Source of the DNA: Enterocloster lavalensis
Lineage (GTDB): Bacteria; Bacillota; Clostridia; Lachnospirales; Lachnospiraceae
DNA: 64,000 nt
Reading direction: 5' to 3'
NCBI RefSeq assembly: GCF_902364025.1
Contig: NZ_CABJCG010000006.1
Span: 1 to 64,000 of the forward strand
This document shows positions 40,860 through 49,280 of this stretch, piece after piece (position 1 is the first letter of the stretch; every line of letters begins with the position of its first letter). The position numbers and the translations under genes were made by a program. The notes below the pieces were generated by a model, which was given only the letters and a program-made list of their open reading frames with translations, did no database searches and was not told where the DNA came from.

Positions 40860-42358
40860 TTTACTACCTCCGTTTTCGAACCTGTGGAAAGAGCCATCAC
40901 ATTGGCCTCGCTCATCTCTTCCCGCTCCAGTATTCCGCTGATTCTTCCCTTGTACATCACCAGGCAGCGGTCGGCAATCTGGTAAATCTCCGGGAACTCC
41001 GTGCTGAACACCAGGATGCTCTTACCCTGGGCCGCCAGCTCCAGAATCAATTTGTAAATCGAATATTTCGCACCCACGTCAATTCCCTGGGTAGGGTTAT
41101 CCATGATCAGGATCTTTGCTTCCGTCTCCAGCCACCGGCCCACGATCACCTTCTGCTGGTTTCCGCCGGACAGGGAGGTGATGGGATCCTTCTCGCTTCC
41201 CACCTTGATCTCCAGCTTGGCCCGGTTTTTCTCGAACCTGGCGGTCTCCTCCTTGTTGTTGATCAGAAGCTTCTTGTGCAGCAAGGTGAAAAACGACATG
41301 GAATTGTTGTCCCGGATGCTCAGATCCGGCAGAATTCCCCGCTCCTTCCGGTTGCAGGGAACCATGGCCATGCCGTGGCGCATCACATCCTTGATGCTCC
41401 TGGTGTTAAGCGCACCCTTTTTGGTCCTGACCGTCCCGGATTTCGCCGGTGTGGCTCCGAACAGGGCTGTGGCCAGCTCGCCGCTTCCCGCGCCCTGAAG
41501 ACCGGTGATGGCGATGACCTCACCCTTATGCAGCTCAAAGGAGACGTCCTCGAAGGTATCCCCAGACAGATGCTCCACTGTGAGCACCGCTTCCCCGCCC
41601 ACACAGGGCTCCTGAAGCTCCTTTAAGTTGGCGTTGACAAATGTCTTTCCGATCAAAAGTTCTGTGGCCTGATGCTCGTCAATGTCCCGGATCAGCCCCG
41701 TCTCAATGAACCGGCCGTCCCGCAGAACCGTATATTTATCGCAGATCGTAAATATCTCCGGCATTTTGTGGGAGATATAAATAAAACTGACGTCCTGCTC
41801 CTTCAGACCTCTCATGATAGTAAAGAGGTTGTTGATTTCCTGGTTGTTCAGAGCCGTGGTCGGCTCATCCATAATGATCAGCTCGGACTGGAACAGCAGC
41901 GCCTTGGCGATCTCCACCAACTGCTTTTTCGCCGTCTCAAGGTCCGCCACCAGAGCGGTGGCGCTGATTTTGACACCCATGCCGTCCAGAACCTCCTGGG
42001 CCCTGACGATCTCGGCCTTCTTATCCACCAGGCCGGTTTTATTTGTAATCTCTTCCCCCAGATACATGTTTTCGTAAACTTTTAAATCGTTGCAGAGATT
42101 CAGTTCCTGGTGGATGAAGCGGATTTTCATTTCCTTTGACTTCTGTGGGGTCATCCCCGTAATTTCTTTACCGTCAATCACAATCTTCCCTGCGGTAGGA
42201 GGAAATGTACCGGAGAGAATGTTCATAAGGGTCGTCTTGCCCGCCCCGTTCTCTCCCAGCAGGCCGTGTATCTCACCCGGTCCCACGTGAAAATCCACAT
42301 CGTGAAGCGCTGTCACAGGCCCAAACTCCATGCGGATTCCCTGCATATCCAGTTTCAT
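40856..42358 (-). CDS. Sugar ABC transporter ATPase (RbsA/MglA-like, CUT2)
   Basis: 500 residues with two ATPase domains. Domain 1: Walker A GENGAGKTT (~35-43), signature-type ETAKKQLVEIAKAL, Walker B LIIMDEPTTAL. Domain 2: the degenerate P-loop region ITGLQGAGSGELATALFG (~290), signature LSGGNQQKV, Walker B IMDNPTQGID. In domain 2 the usual catalytic Glu after Walker B Asp is Asn, as in a subset of CUT2 ATPases, so hydrolysis probably relies on domain 1. It powers the RbsC-like permease. A hairpin lies between it and the binding protein gene. Confidence 0.93.
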   Translation of the reverse strand: MKLDMQGIRMEFGPVTALHDVDFHVGPGEIHGLLGENGAGKTTLMNILSGTFPPTAGKIVIDGKEITGMTPQKSKEMKIRFIHQELNLCNDLKVYENMYLGEEITNKTGLVDKKAEIVRAQEVLDGMGVKISATALVADLETAKKQLVEIAKALLFQSELIIMDEPTTALNNQEINNLFTIMRGLKEQDVSFIYISHKMPEIFTICDKYTVLRDGRFIETGLIRDIDEHQATELLIGKTFVNANLKELQEPCVGGEAVLTVEHLSGDTFEDVSFELHKGEVIAITGLQGAGSGELATALFGATPAKSGTVRTKKGALNTRSIKDVMRHGMAMVPCNRKERGILPDLSIRDNNSMSFFTLLHKKLLINNKEETARFEKNRAKLEIKVGSEKDPITSLSGGNQQKVIVGRWLETEAKILIMDNPTQGIDVGAKYSIYKLILELAAQGKSILVFSTEFPEIYQIADRCLVMYKGRISGILEREEMSEANVMALSTGSKTEVVK

Positions 42359-42431
42359 GTTTTAACCTCCTTGTTGTGAGCGCCCGGCGGCCAAATCCCC
42401 ACGGACGCTTTGGCTTGTTATGGCCATAAAA

Positions 42432-42481
42432 AGCCGGCCGGCTTCAGAGCGTGTATGAAAATTGCCTGTGGCCGGCCGGCT
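42432..42481 (-). terminator. Attenuator hairpin after the binding protein gene
   Basis: AGCCGGCCGGC (42432-42442) and GCCGGCCGGCT (42471-42481); on the minus strand the stem ends in five T. It probably lowers read-through from the binding protein gene to the ATPase gene. Confidence 0.65.
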
Positions 42482-42497
42482 GTATAGAATGTCCGAA

Positions 42498-43616
42498 TTA
42501 TAAGCTGTAACGAATCTTGTACAGATCGGATTCCATGTACTCCTTGTAATCTGTCTTGTCGATCATCTCGGTGGGGATCAGGTAGCTGGAATCCAGGGTC
42601 TCACCCTGTAATACCTTTAAGCCAAGGCCCACAGCGTCGCGTACCATAGACGGGGAGAAGGTGTAGGTCATGAAGTCGATGCCTTCCAGACCGGAATTCT
42701 CGAACAGATCCATGAAGCCCTCGCCTCCGGATACGCCGGAGATCAGCTTGATGTTGATGTTCGCGGGGCCGTTGTAGTTCTTCAGAGCTTCCACGATACC
42801 GAATACGATCTCATCGTCATGGGTGAAAATAGCCTTGATGGACTCGATCTCCTCCACGCTCTTGGTGTTTAAGAAGCTTTCCATCTGCTCCATTGCGATC
42901 TGCTGGCTCCAGTCGGTGCTGAAGTCCTGGATCAGCTTAAAGTTCTTGTCCGCAGTATTCCAGAAACCGTTGGAACGCTGCATGGGAACCGTTGAGGAAT
43001 CGCCCTTGAACTCCAGGATTCCAACCTCGCCTGCCGCCAGATCCTCTTTGAAATACTCGCTGAAATACTTTCCTGCGCCCTCGCCGATGGCGTCGTTGTC
43101 GCCCATAATCCAGCTGGTGGGCTCAAAGCCCTCGATCAGACGGTCGTAGATGATCAGCGGAACGCCGGCATCCTGTACGCTCTGGGCGGCGCTTCTCAGC
43201 TCGTCGCCGGTTACAGGCCATAAAATCATCACGTCGGGCTGCAGGGCCAGGATGGTCTCAACGGCGTTGCTCTGCTCGCCGGACTCGGCCGCTGTCATGA
43301 ACTTGTAATCAAAGCCGTATTTTTCCGCCAGCGCCTTAACCTCTGCCTCGCAGTGCTGGATGGACTCAGCGGTAAAACCATGGTCCGCCGCAGGCGTCAC
43401 AACGCCCATCATCTTGCCCTTCAGATCAGCGGTCGCCTCCGCTGCGGTGGTCTCTTCCTTCGCCGCCTCGGTGGCTGCATCCGTTCCTGCCGTAGCAGCA
43501 GCCTCAGTGGCCGCCTCGGTAGCCGCTACCGTGGTGGCTGCCGTCTGCTGTCCTCCGCAGGCCGCAAGGGACAATACCATAGCGGATGCCAATACTACTG
43601 ATAATACTTTTTTCAT
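42498..43616 (-). CDS. Sugar-binding lipoprotein (RbsB-like, CUT2)
   Basis: 372 residues. Lipoprotein signal MKKVLSVVLASAMVLSLAAC with Cys20 as the anchor. Residues ~24-65 are a low-complexity Ala/Thr/Glu linker. The periplasmic-binding fold of the RbsB type follows (GKMMGVVTPAADHGFTAESI; ILALQPDVMILWPV; DAGVPLIIYDR; IFTHDDEIVFGIVEAL). It captures a sugar for the permease/ATPase encoded downstream. AGGAGG lies upstream of the ATG. Genes run in the order LacI, binding protein, ATPase, permease. Confidence 0.93.
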   Translation of the reverse strand: MKKVLSVVLASAMVLSLAACGGQQTAATTVAATEAATEAAATAGTDAATEAAKEETTAAEATADLKGKMMGVVTPAADHGFTAESIQHCEAEVKALAEKYGFDYKFMTAAESGEQSNAVETILALQPDVMILWPVTGDELRSAAQSVQDAGVPLIIYDRLIEGFEPTSWIMGDNDAIGEGAGKYFSEYFKEDLAAGEVGILEFKGDSSTVPMQRSNGFWNTADKNFKLIQDFSTDWSQQIAMEQMESFLNTKSVEEIESIKAIFTHDDEIVFGIVEALKNYNGPANINIKLISGVSGGEGFMDLFENSGLEGIDFMTYTFSPSMVRDAVGLGLKVLQGETLDSSYLIPTEMIDKTDYKEYMESDLYKIRYSL

Positions 43617-43676
43617 GTTTCTTCCTCCTGATTTTTACTTTTCCCCGTTTTTCTCCGGGCGTTTCTCTATCTTCAG

Positions 43677-44675
43677 CTAGTGTCTAGCCGTAGATTCTCT
43701 TAAAATGAGCTTGTGCTCCAGGTAAACTCCCCCGCCCTGTTCCCCGCTCTCGATCTGGCGGATCAGCATCTGGGCGCTGGTTTTGCCCAGGGAATATCTG
43801 GGCTGTGAAATGGTGGTCAGCATAGGGCTGAGCATGGTGGCGTATTCTACATCGTCGAATCCAACGACGGACAGGTCCCTGGTGACCTCCAGGCCCAGAT
43901 TGTGGGCCGCCCGGATCACGCCCAGGGCAAGCACGTCGGAGATGCAGAAGATAGCCGTGGGTCTCTCCTCCCTGCTGAGCAGTTCCTTCCCCGCCAGAAT
44001 TCCGCTGTTAAAGCTGTAGTCCGCGTCCGCGTAGGCGAAGCAGGCCTGATCCACCGACAGACCGGCTTCCTTAAGCCCCTGCTCGAATCCCTTCTGGCGG
44101 TCCTCGCTGCTGATAAACTGGTTCACACTGCCCACAAATCCAATCCGCTCATGTCCCAGGCTGGTCAGATACTGCACCACCTGCCTGGCCGCCGCGAAAT
44201 TGTCCACCGACACATGGGAAATGTCCTCGCCCACACAGTACTCGCAGCACTGCACAATGGGAAATTCCTTGGCCAGCTTTCCGATATTCCTGTCGTTCTT
44301 ATCAATGCACAGGATCACCGCGCCGTCCGCCTGGCCGTCGTAGAGAAGCTTGATAAAATCCTCCTCCCTGGACTTGTCCCCGTTGGTGATGCACAGCATG
44401 GTGCCGTAACCGTCCTTTTTCATTGTATCCTCAATGCCGGATACAATGGACGCGTAAAACGGGTTGCTGATATTCGGCACAAAGATCAGGATCATCCGGC
44501 TCTCCTGCCTGCGCAGGCGCCGTCCCCAGACATTAGGCTGGTAATTTAACTTTGCAATCGCCACATGGACCTTCTCCACCGATTTCGGCGACACCGGTCC
44601 CTTCTGATTAATAACTCTGCTGACCGTGGCAACAGAGACGCCCGCTTCCCTTGCAACATCCTCAATCGTAGCCAT
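43677..44675 (-). CDS. LacI-family repressor of the CUT2 sugar operon
   Basis: 332 residues from ATG 44673-44675 with GAGGGG 5 bases upstream; an in-frame 31-codon extension contains no helix-turn-helix. The DNA-binding domain reads MATIEDVAREAGVSVATVSR with the hinge at ~45-60 (LNYQPNVWGRRL). The sugar-binding domain follows (~62-330; ILIFVPNISNPFYASIVSGI). It is the first gene of the operon. Two dyads of the TGTAATCG type lie upstream, which suggests autoregulation. Confidence 0.94.
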   Translation of the reverse strand: MATIEDVAREAGVSVATVSRVINQKGPVSPKSVEKVHVAIAKLNYQPNVWGRRLRRQESRMILIFVPNISNPFYASIVSGIEDTMKKDGYGTMLCITNGDKSREEDFIKLLYDGQADGAVILCIDKNDRNIGKLAKEFPIVQCCEYCVGEDISHVSVDNFAAARQVVQYLTSLGHERIGFVGSVNQFISSEDRQKGFEQGLKEAGLSVDQACFAYADADYSFNSGILAGKELLSREERPTAIFCISDVLALGVIRAAHNLGLEVTRDLSVVGFDDVEYATMLSPMLTTISQPRYSLGKTSAQMLIRQIESGEQGGGVYLEHKLILRESTARH

Positions 44676-44704
44676 ACAGTCCCCTCTTTCTGTGAATTCT
44701 TTGT

Positions 44705-44730
44705 CCAAAATGTAATCGATTACATTTTGG
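44705..44730. promoter_or_regulatory. LacI operator O1 (26-bp perfect palindrome)
   Basis: A perfect 26-base palindrome centred between 44717 and 44718, core TGTAATCGATTACA. It lies 30 bases before the LacI start codon and shares its core with the second dyad at 44843. Confidence 0.85.
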
Positions 44731-44842
44731 GCCAAAAAAATATATTCGGCATGATTGCCTTTATCCATCCGCTATTTATTGCAACTTTGGAATCATTTTT
44801 CATTTTCCATCTCAGGCTGATTCTGGCTGAAATGCAAATTAC

Positions 44843-44856
44843 TGTAATCGTTTACA
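44843..44856. promoter_or_regulatory. LacI operator O2
   Basis: TGTAATCGTTTACA, one base from the core of the 26-bp palindrome. It lies just downstream of the -10 box, where bound repressor would block initiation. The 126-base distance to O1 would permit looping. Confidence 0.75.
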
Positions 44857-44871
44857 CTCATTTATGTAATT

Positions 44872-44899
44872 ATTATATCATTAAATAATTATTTGTCAA
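44872..44899 (-). promoter_or_regulatory. Promoter of the LacI-led sugar operon
   Basis: On the minus strand TTGACA (44899-44894), 16-base spacer, TATAAT (44877-44872). Consensus hexamers. Operator O2 starts 16 bases after the -10 box. Confidence 0.85.
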
Positions 44900-45000
44900 G
44901 CGTTGATTGTAATTTTTGTTAAAAAAATACTAATAAGCCGTATTTTTTTATGCACTCTTTCCGTGTATGGCGGTTAGCCGCATTTTTCCATTGACGGTCA

Positions 45001-45035
45001 AAAAAGCTATCATCCATACAGACAATAGCTTTTTC
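45001..45035. terminator. Terminator between a gene remnant and the sugar operon
   Basis: AAAAAGCTAT (45001-45010) and ATAGCTTTTT (45025-45034) form a stem around 14 bases. It is symmetric enough to act on both strands, and lies just past the nuclease-like remnant. Confidence 0.6.
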
Positions 45036-45042
45036 GAAGTTT

Positions 45043-45102
45043 TTATATGTTTATCACCTGATAGTCCATCTCACAGCGTTTCTTGTTATGGGCGATCCCC
45101 AC
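45043..45102 (-). pseudogene. Remnant of a PD-(D/E)XK nuclease-domain protein (C-terminus)
   Basis: The minus strand encodes VGIAHNKKRCEMDYQVINI and a stop. This is nearly the same as VGIAHDKKRCEIAYKVIGI at the end of the fragment at 49.3 kb. The motif is the tail of the AAA-ATPase/PD-(D/E)XK (PDDEXK_9-type) proteins common in Clostridia and Bacteroidetes. No more of the gene is recognisable upstream, where sequence runs into other DNA after about 20 codons. Confidence 0.7.
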
Positions 45103-45154
45103 GCGCTCCTCCCCCATCACCAACATTAAAGAATTACCGTCCTATCCCCCATCC

Positions 45155-47533
45155 TCAATTTCCAAACAGCGGATAAGAAAATGTATACACGCCTGCAATA
45201 CTGATCGTATCCGCCTCGTGAACCACAACCGGAGTATCTTTCAATTTCATGGTACTCCACTCCACCTCCAGGTAATCGCTCTCCCCTGTCCGGACATTTT
45301 CGCCTTCAAACATCAGTACAAAACCTCCGTCATCCAGTGTTTGATACCGGTTCACAACGCCAGACCAGACCATCTCGTCGTTCTGGAAAAAGTTTACATA
45401 GGTTTCCCCGGTTCCGCTGTATTCACCGATTTCCATTGTTGTACCATTCGCCGACGTATACAGGCAGTTTATAATATCCGCCTCCCCTAACTGCCCGGCA
45501 CCGCCCACAATATAATCCGGCGGCCCGTACACCGACGTCCCATCCTCCATACGTTTAATCAAATCCAAATTTGCTTTCTCGTACTCATTTAACACCGAAT
45601 CGTCAAATCCATCGGCCGGAATCGAACCGTCGTACCACGGCTGGGAGTTGAAATATTCATTCAAATCCTCCGATTCGAACTGCCGTCCATGGCGGGCGTA
45701 AATCTCATTCCGGGCCAGGCGCAAAGCCGTCTTGTCCATATAGGCCAGTTCCTCCCCGCTCAAATATCTCTGATTGGAATCCGGCAGAATGTAAGGTTCG
45801 TAAGCCGGTGTTGTCTCCGCTGAAATGTTTCCACTGTTTTCCACCAGACTGTTCCACGCCTCCTCTGCGCCTTCCGCTATATAATCGATTTCCATGATCC
45901 GCTGGTCGTCATACAGCTTAATCCGCACCGCACCGTCAGCGGACTGCGCCTGACCGCTGTTCACCGCATAGAAATACTGGTTCTCATCGCTCAAAACAAA
46001 ACCGTATCCGTACATCTCAAACGTTTTTTCCGCCTGTTCTGCCAAAAACGCCTCTCCCGCCTTCATGCCATACCAGGAATATTGTCCCGACAGGATGCTC
46101 ACAGTTTCCACTCTGCCATCGCCGTCCAGGGATATCACAATATCATCGTCTCCATAAAGATAACCCTCCATCTCTTCCGGTATACCCGCTTCTTTTAAAA
46201 ACGCCGCCACTTCCTCGCCTGAAGCTGCCTGGAGCGAAGAAATATCACGGTCAAATTCCTCTTCCCCCGCCTGGCTTTCCTTGGCTACAACTGCCGGAGC
46301 CAGGAAATGCCCTTCCGTGGTGATATTATCCCACGACGGATTATCCGTCTGTCCAAGCTCAGGATGGTTCTTAAAATACTCTCCATACAAGGAATCCAGT
46401 GCAATCTTGCAGTCGCTGGCCTCCTGAAGCGTTTCTCCTTTAAAAACCATATGGACCACATGGAAGCCCCCCTCATGTTCCGAGACCATAAATTGTATTT
46501 TATTCCTTTGATCCTGAGTCACGTATTGGGCAATGATCTGGTCCTGATCGGTTATAAAGCCGTCCCACTTCCCATCCGGCAGCGTTTCCTGAAAGACCTC
46601 CCCCACCGTGACCGTTCCGTAGTCTCCCAGATAACCGCCCGATACTTTTCCATATATTTCCATTACTTCCATTTGATCTGCCTGCGGTCCGATCAGCAGC
46701 CCGCCGATTTGAAGGGTACCGCCATCAACCAGAACCACCTTTGCAATCCACACGGCGACGAGCAGAGTAAATACCGCCACTCCCAAAATAATTTTGCTTT
46801 TCGCCCTTCCCTTTTTCTTTGGCCGGTTATCGACCCGACTCCCTGGCCGGTCCACACAAACCCCCGGCTCATTTTGCGCGTTCCGTATCTGTGCCGCCAG
46901 TTGTTTAGCCGCTCCTTTTCCCACCATGCGCATATTCATTATCCCGGACGAAGAAATAATCTTGATTTTTTCTCCAATCACCGTGGCGGAAACTGCGTTG
47001 GCCGGTTCATCCACCTCGATATCCCGGATACCGGCCAACTCGCACTCCTCGATTTTTGGCTTGAAATATTGCAGCTTTTCCAGCTTGATCACCCGTTGGT
47101 CCGTCAACACCACGCACTCGCGCCTGTATCTGGCAAACAGCCATTTCGACTGTATGTTATCAATGGTGATCAGCTTCTCACTGTCTCTCAGCATCGGCCC
47201 GAGCCATTTGTTTAAAAATCTTGTACCGATTGTGGCAATAATAGCGGCCTTGGCTTCGCGGTTCCTTTCCATCAACTTTGCGAGCGCCTCTTCAGGCGGA
47301 TACTTCACATCCGGGACGTCGTCCGTGGTAGGGGTATCAATCGGGGCCGCTGCCGGTGCACTTGCCGGCGCGGTATCCTGCGCGCTCAGAGAATATCCGC
47401 AAAAAGTGCAGAATTTCTCCGTTCCCTCTATGGTTTCCCCACAATTCGGACAGGTCTTATTGACCGCCTGTCCGCAGATATAACAAAATTTTTGTCCTTC
47501 CCGTAAATCCACTCCGCAGTTCGCACATTTCAT
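45155..47533 (-). CDS. Zinc-ribbon membrane protein with PH-like and YARHG domains
   Basis: 792 residues. Two zinc ribbons lie at the start: CANCGVDLREGQKFCYICG and CPNCGETIEGTEKFCTFCG (~3-46). A Pro/Ala linker follows. Residues ~95-215 look like a bacterial PH domain (KLITIDNIQSKWLFARYRRE, VVLTDQRVIKLEKLQYF). A membrane helix is at ~245-265. The outer part has a beta-rich region and a YARHG domain at ~590-665 (LARNEIYARHGRQFESEDLN), found in cell-surface proteins. Function unknown; a membrane-stress or envelope sensor is possible. It overlaps the upstream small membrane gene by 4 bp, so it is coupled. Confidence 0.85.
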   Translation of the reverse strand: MKCANCGVDLREGQKFCYICGQAVNKTCPNCGETIEGTEKFCTFCGYSLSAQDTAPASAPAAAPIDTPTTDDVPDVKYPPEEALAKLMERNREAKAAIIATIGTRFLNKWLGPMLRDSEKLITIDNIQSKWLFARYRRECVVLTDQRVIKLEKLQYFKPKIEECELAGIRDIEVDEPANAVSATVIGEKIKIISSSGIMNMRMVGKGAAKQLAAQIRNAQNEPGVCVDRPGSRVDNRPKKKGRAKSKIILGVAVFTLLVAVWIAKVVLVDGGTLQIGGLLIGPQADQMEVMEIYGKVSGGYLGDYGTVTVGEVFQETLPDGKWDGFITDQDQIIAQYVTQDQRNKIQFMVSEHEGGFHVVHMVFKGETLQEASDCKIALDSLYGEYFKNHPELGQTDNPSWDNITTEGHFLAPAVVAKESQAGEEEFDRDISSLQAASGEEVAAFLKEAGIPEEMEGYLYGDDDIVISLDGDGRVETVSILSGQYSWYGMKAGEAFLAEQAEKTFEMYGYGFVLSDENQYFYAVNSGQAQSADGAVRIKLYDDQRIMEIDYIAEGAEEAWNSLVENSGNISAETTPAYEPYILPDSNQRYLSGEELAYMDKTALRLARNEIYARHGRQFESEDLNEYFNSQPWYDGSIPADGFDDSVLNEYEKANLDLIKRMEDGTSVYGPPDYIVGGAGQLGEADIINCLYTSANGTTMEIGEYSGTGETYVNFFQNDEMVWSGVVNRYQTLDDGGFVLMFEGENVRTGESDYLEVEWSTMKLKDTPVVVHEADTISIAGVYTFSYPLFGN

Positions 47534-47928
47534 ACGATTCCTCTCCTTTTATGTTCCATTTGACATAGAAGCCCACCAATGCAGTAAGCCAATAAATCGT
47601 GTACATCCGATACCGACCGGCTCAGATACAGGGGCGTTATAAACTCCCAAAATACGCCGGCCGCGGCAATCAGCACCATCCCCCTGCGGATTCCAAGCCC
47701 CCTCGGATCATCCGGCAGAAATACAAGATTGCAGTATGCCATAAATACCACGCCGGCCAGCAGATCATTGAAATAAAAATGAATCCAGTTCCATGAAACC
47801 ATCTTTTTTAAACATACTTCATTGACCCCAAACAGCAGCAATCCCAACATAACCATCCGGGCGTTGAGCCGGACGGTCCGCTCTGCGCCTGCAAACGCCT
47901 CCCGGTAATTCTTCAAAATCCCCTTCAT
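47530..47928 (-). CDS. Small multi-pass membrane protein, VanZ-like character
   Basis: 132 residues with about four hydrophobic segments (~23-40, ~52-70, ~83-100, ~108-122). The end reads SDVHDLLAYCIGGLLCQM, which resembles the last helix motif of VanZ-like proteins. The family is not certain. It lies between two zinc-ribbon membrane protein genes: 4 bases after the first one's stop and overlapping the next by 4 bp. All three are probably made from one message. No ribosome site is obvious before its ATG, so it likely depends on coupling. Confidence 0.65.
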   Translation of the reverse strand: MKGILKNYREAFAGAERTVRLNARMVMLGLLLFGVNEVCLKKMVSWNWIHFYFNDLLAGVVFMAYCNLVFLPDDPRGLGIRRGMVLIAAAGVFWEFITPLYLSRSVSDVHDLLAYCIGGLLCQMEHKRRGIV

Positions 47929-47932
47929 AGCA

Positions 47933-48550
47933 TCAGCAAAACGACATCAGGACCAATACAATCAGAATCAGCATGCACGTCACAAGGCAGCCCGTCCTTC
48001 CACCGCCTGAATTGTTCTCAACCACCAGAATTGCGGACTGTTTCCCCGCCTCCTTTAAAACGGTGTCGTACTTCTTCAGATTCTCCTCGCATTTGCCAAA
48101 CTTGAACAGCCAGTCCACGGCTCCCACCAACATCGCGATCAGGAAAAATGCCACAACCGCCTCTGAAAGTCCCGACTCTTCATAGACACGGAATGACAGG
48201 TACAGGATCGACAACGTCACGGTAATACCTGCCACATTATAGACAAATACCTTTTTTACCAGTTCATTGCGGTATGTATCGTCCGTTATTCCTGTGGTGT
48301 CCTGCAGGGACAAAACACCGTTTATGATCCGGTCGGTCAGAGAGACCGGCGCCTCTTCCCGGTCCGCCCGGCAGGGTTCCCCTGTCGTCTGCTCCTGTTC
48401 GGCCCGCTTTTGCCCACAGGAGGGACAAAACTTGTCGTTATCGCTTAACACAGTTCCGCAACTACGGCAGCTGCGCTCCACTTTCCTTCCGCATTCCGGG
48501 CAGAATTGAACCCCATCATTTATGATGTTCCCACATTTCATGCACCTCAT
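47933..48550 (-). CDS. Zinc-ribbon membrane protein
   Basis: 205 residues. Two zinc ribbons: CMKCGNIINDGVQFCPECG and CRSCGTVLSDNDKFCPSCG (~3-45). A charged linker follows. Membrane helices lie at ~95-115 and ~122-145, with a short one at the C-terminus (~185-203; TGCLVTCMLILIVLVLMSFC). AGGAGG lies 6 bases before the ATG. It is the first gene of a three-gene unit of membrane proteins. Its job is unknown. Confidence 0.8.
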   Translation of the reverse strand: MRCMKCGNIINDGVQFCPECGRKVERSCRSCGTVLSDNDKFCPSCGQKRAEQEQTTGEPCRADREEAPVSLTDRIINGVLSLQDTTGITDDTYRNELVKKVFVYNVAGITVTLSILYLSFRVYEESGLSEAVVAFFLIAMLVGAVDWLFKFGKCEENLKKYDTVLKEAGKQSAILVVENNSGGGRTGCLVTCMLILIVLVLMSFC

Positions 48551-48607
48551 CGCATGCCTCCTCAGATCGTCCTGATTGCGACCCGTTTCCGGTTACAATC
48601 TTCCACA

Positions 48608-48636
48608 ATTATATAATAGAAGTACAAAAAATACAA
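48608..48636 (-). promoter_or_regulatory. Promoter of the zinc-ribbon operon
   Basis: On the minus strand TTGTAT (48636-48631), 17-base spacer, TATAAT (48613-48608). One copy of the direct repeat described next sits in the spacer. Confidence 0.65.
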
Positions 48637-48664
48637 TAATCAATAAAATAGAAGTATAAAAAAT
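48615..48664. repeat. Direct repeat pair, candidate operator of the HTH regulator
   Basis: AATAGAAGTACAAAAAAT (48615-48632) and AATAGAAGTATAAAAAAT (48647-48664), 18 bases with one mismatch, 32 bases apart (three helical turns). They lie between the divergent zinc-ribbon operon and the small HTH gene, and the first covers the operon's promoter spacer. Confidence 0.6.
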
Positions 48665-48716
48665 GCGTATTATCCCATCATATGCCATAAGATAAAAACA
48701 AAAAGGAACGATGAGC

Positions 48717-49049
48717 ATGAACGCTGAATATATCAGAAATAAAATCACCCAGCTGCGCCTTCAGAAAAACGTCTCTGAACACCGCATGAGCCTTGATCTT
48801 GGACATGCACGCAGCTATATACACGGCATTGTGTCCGGCCGGACGCTTCCAAGTATGCAGGAATTCCTGGCGATCTGCGACTATTTTGAAATAACGCCGG
48901 AACAATTTTTTTATGAAAATAACGATTCCGTCAATCCCACCCTGCTAAGCGGACTGATCCATGAAGCCAACAAACTGTCAGAGGAAGATCTTGGTCTGAT
49001 TTTGGTATTAGTCAAAAAAATCATTTCTGGCTATCCCGGAAGTAAATAG
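48717..49049 (+). CDS. Small HTH (Xre-type) transcriptional regulator
   Basis: 110 residues from ATG 48717 with AAGGA 9 bases upstream; ATG 48711 is closer than usual. The helix-turn-helix (~4-65) reads IRNKITQLRLQKNVSEHRMSLDLGHARSYIHGIVSGRTLPSMQEF-type, as in Xre/Cro regulators, and ITPEQFFYEN closes it. The last ~35 residues form a helical dimerisation-like tail. It faces away from the zinc-ribbon operon, with paired 18-base repeats between them. It probably represses that operon. Confidence 0.85.
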   Translation: MNAEYIRNKITQLRLQKNVSEHRMSLDLGHARSYIHGIVSGRTLPSMQEFLAICDYFEITPEQFFYENNDSVNPTLLSGLIHEANKLSEEDLGLILVLVKKIISGYPGSK

Positions 49050-49053
49050 CCTG

Positions 49054-49149
49054 AAAAAAGGCCCAAACCCTTGATTTCTCAAAGGGTTGGACCTTTCGCA
49101 CTTTACTGCGGGAGATGGGACTTGAACTCACACGATCATACAACCACTA
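49054..49149. repeat. 96-bp direct repeat, left copy (att-like, tRNA-Leu 3' end)
   Basis: Matches 51754-51849 with 4 mismatches in 96 bases. It comprises the terminator and the 3' part of a tRNA-Leu gene (49107-49149). The distance between the copies is 2,700 bases. This is the pattern left by integration at a tRNA 3' end. The tRNA part here is truncated and cannot work. Confidence 0.85.
49107..49149 (-). pseudogene. tRNA-Leu 3' fragment
   Basis: Matches the last 43 bases of the complete tRNA-Leu at 51.8 kb with one C/T change in the T-arm region. The anticodon stem, D-arm and 5' acceptor strand are missing. Confidence 0.85.
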
Positions 49150-49280
49150 TTTCCATAGTTTTTTCCTGATTCATTATTTTTTCTGCGGTTGCTGTCAAAT
49201 GACAGCATTTGCTGCTAGTCCCCACCAGACGGCTTCCCCTGACAATCCTATCATAGGAAAGCCGTTCCCTTAAATTTTCT

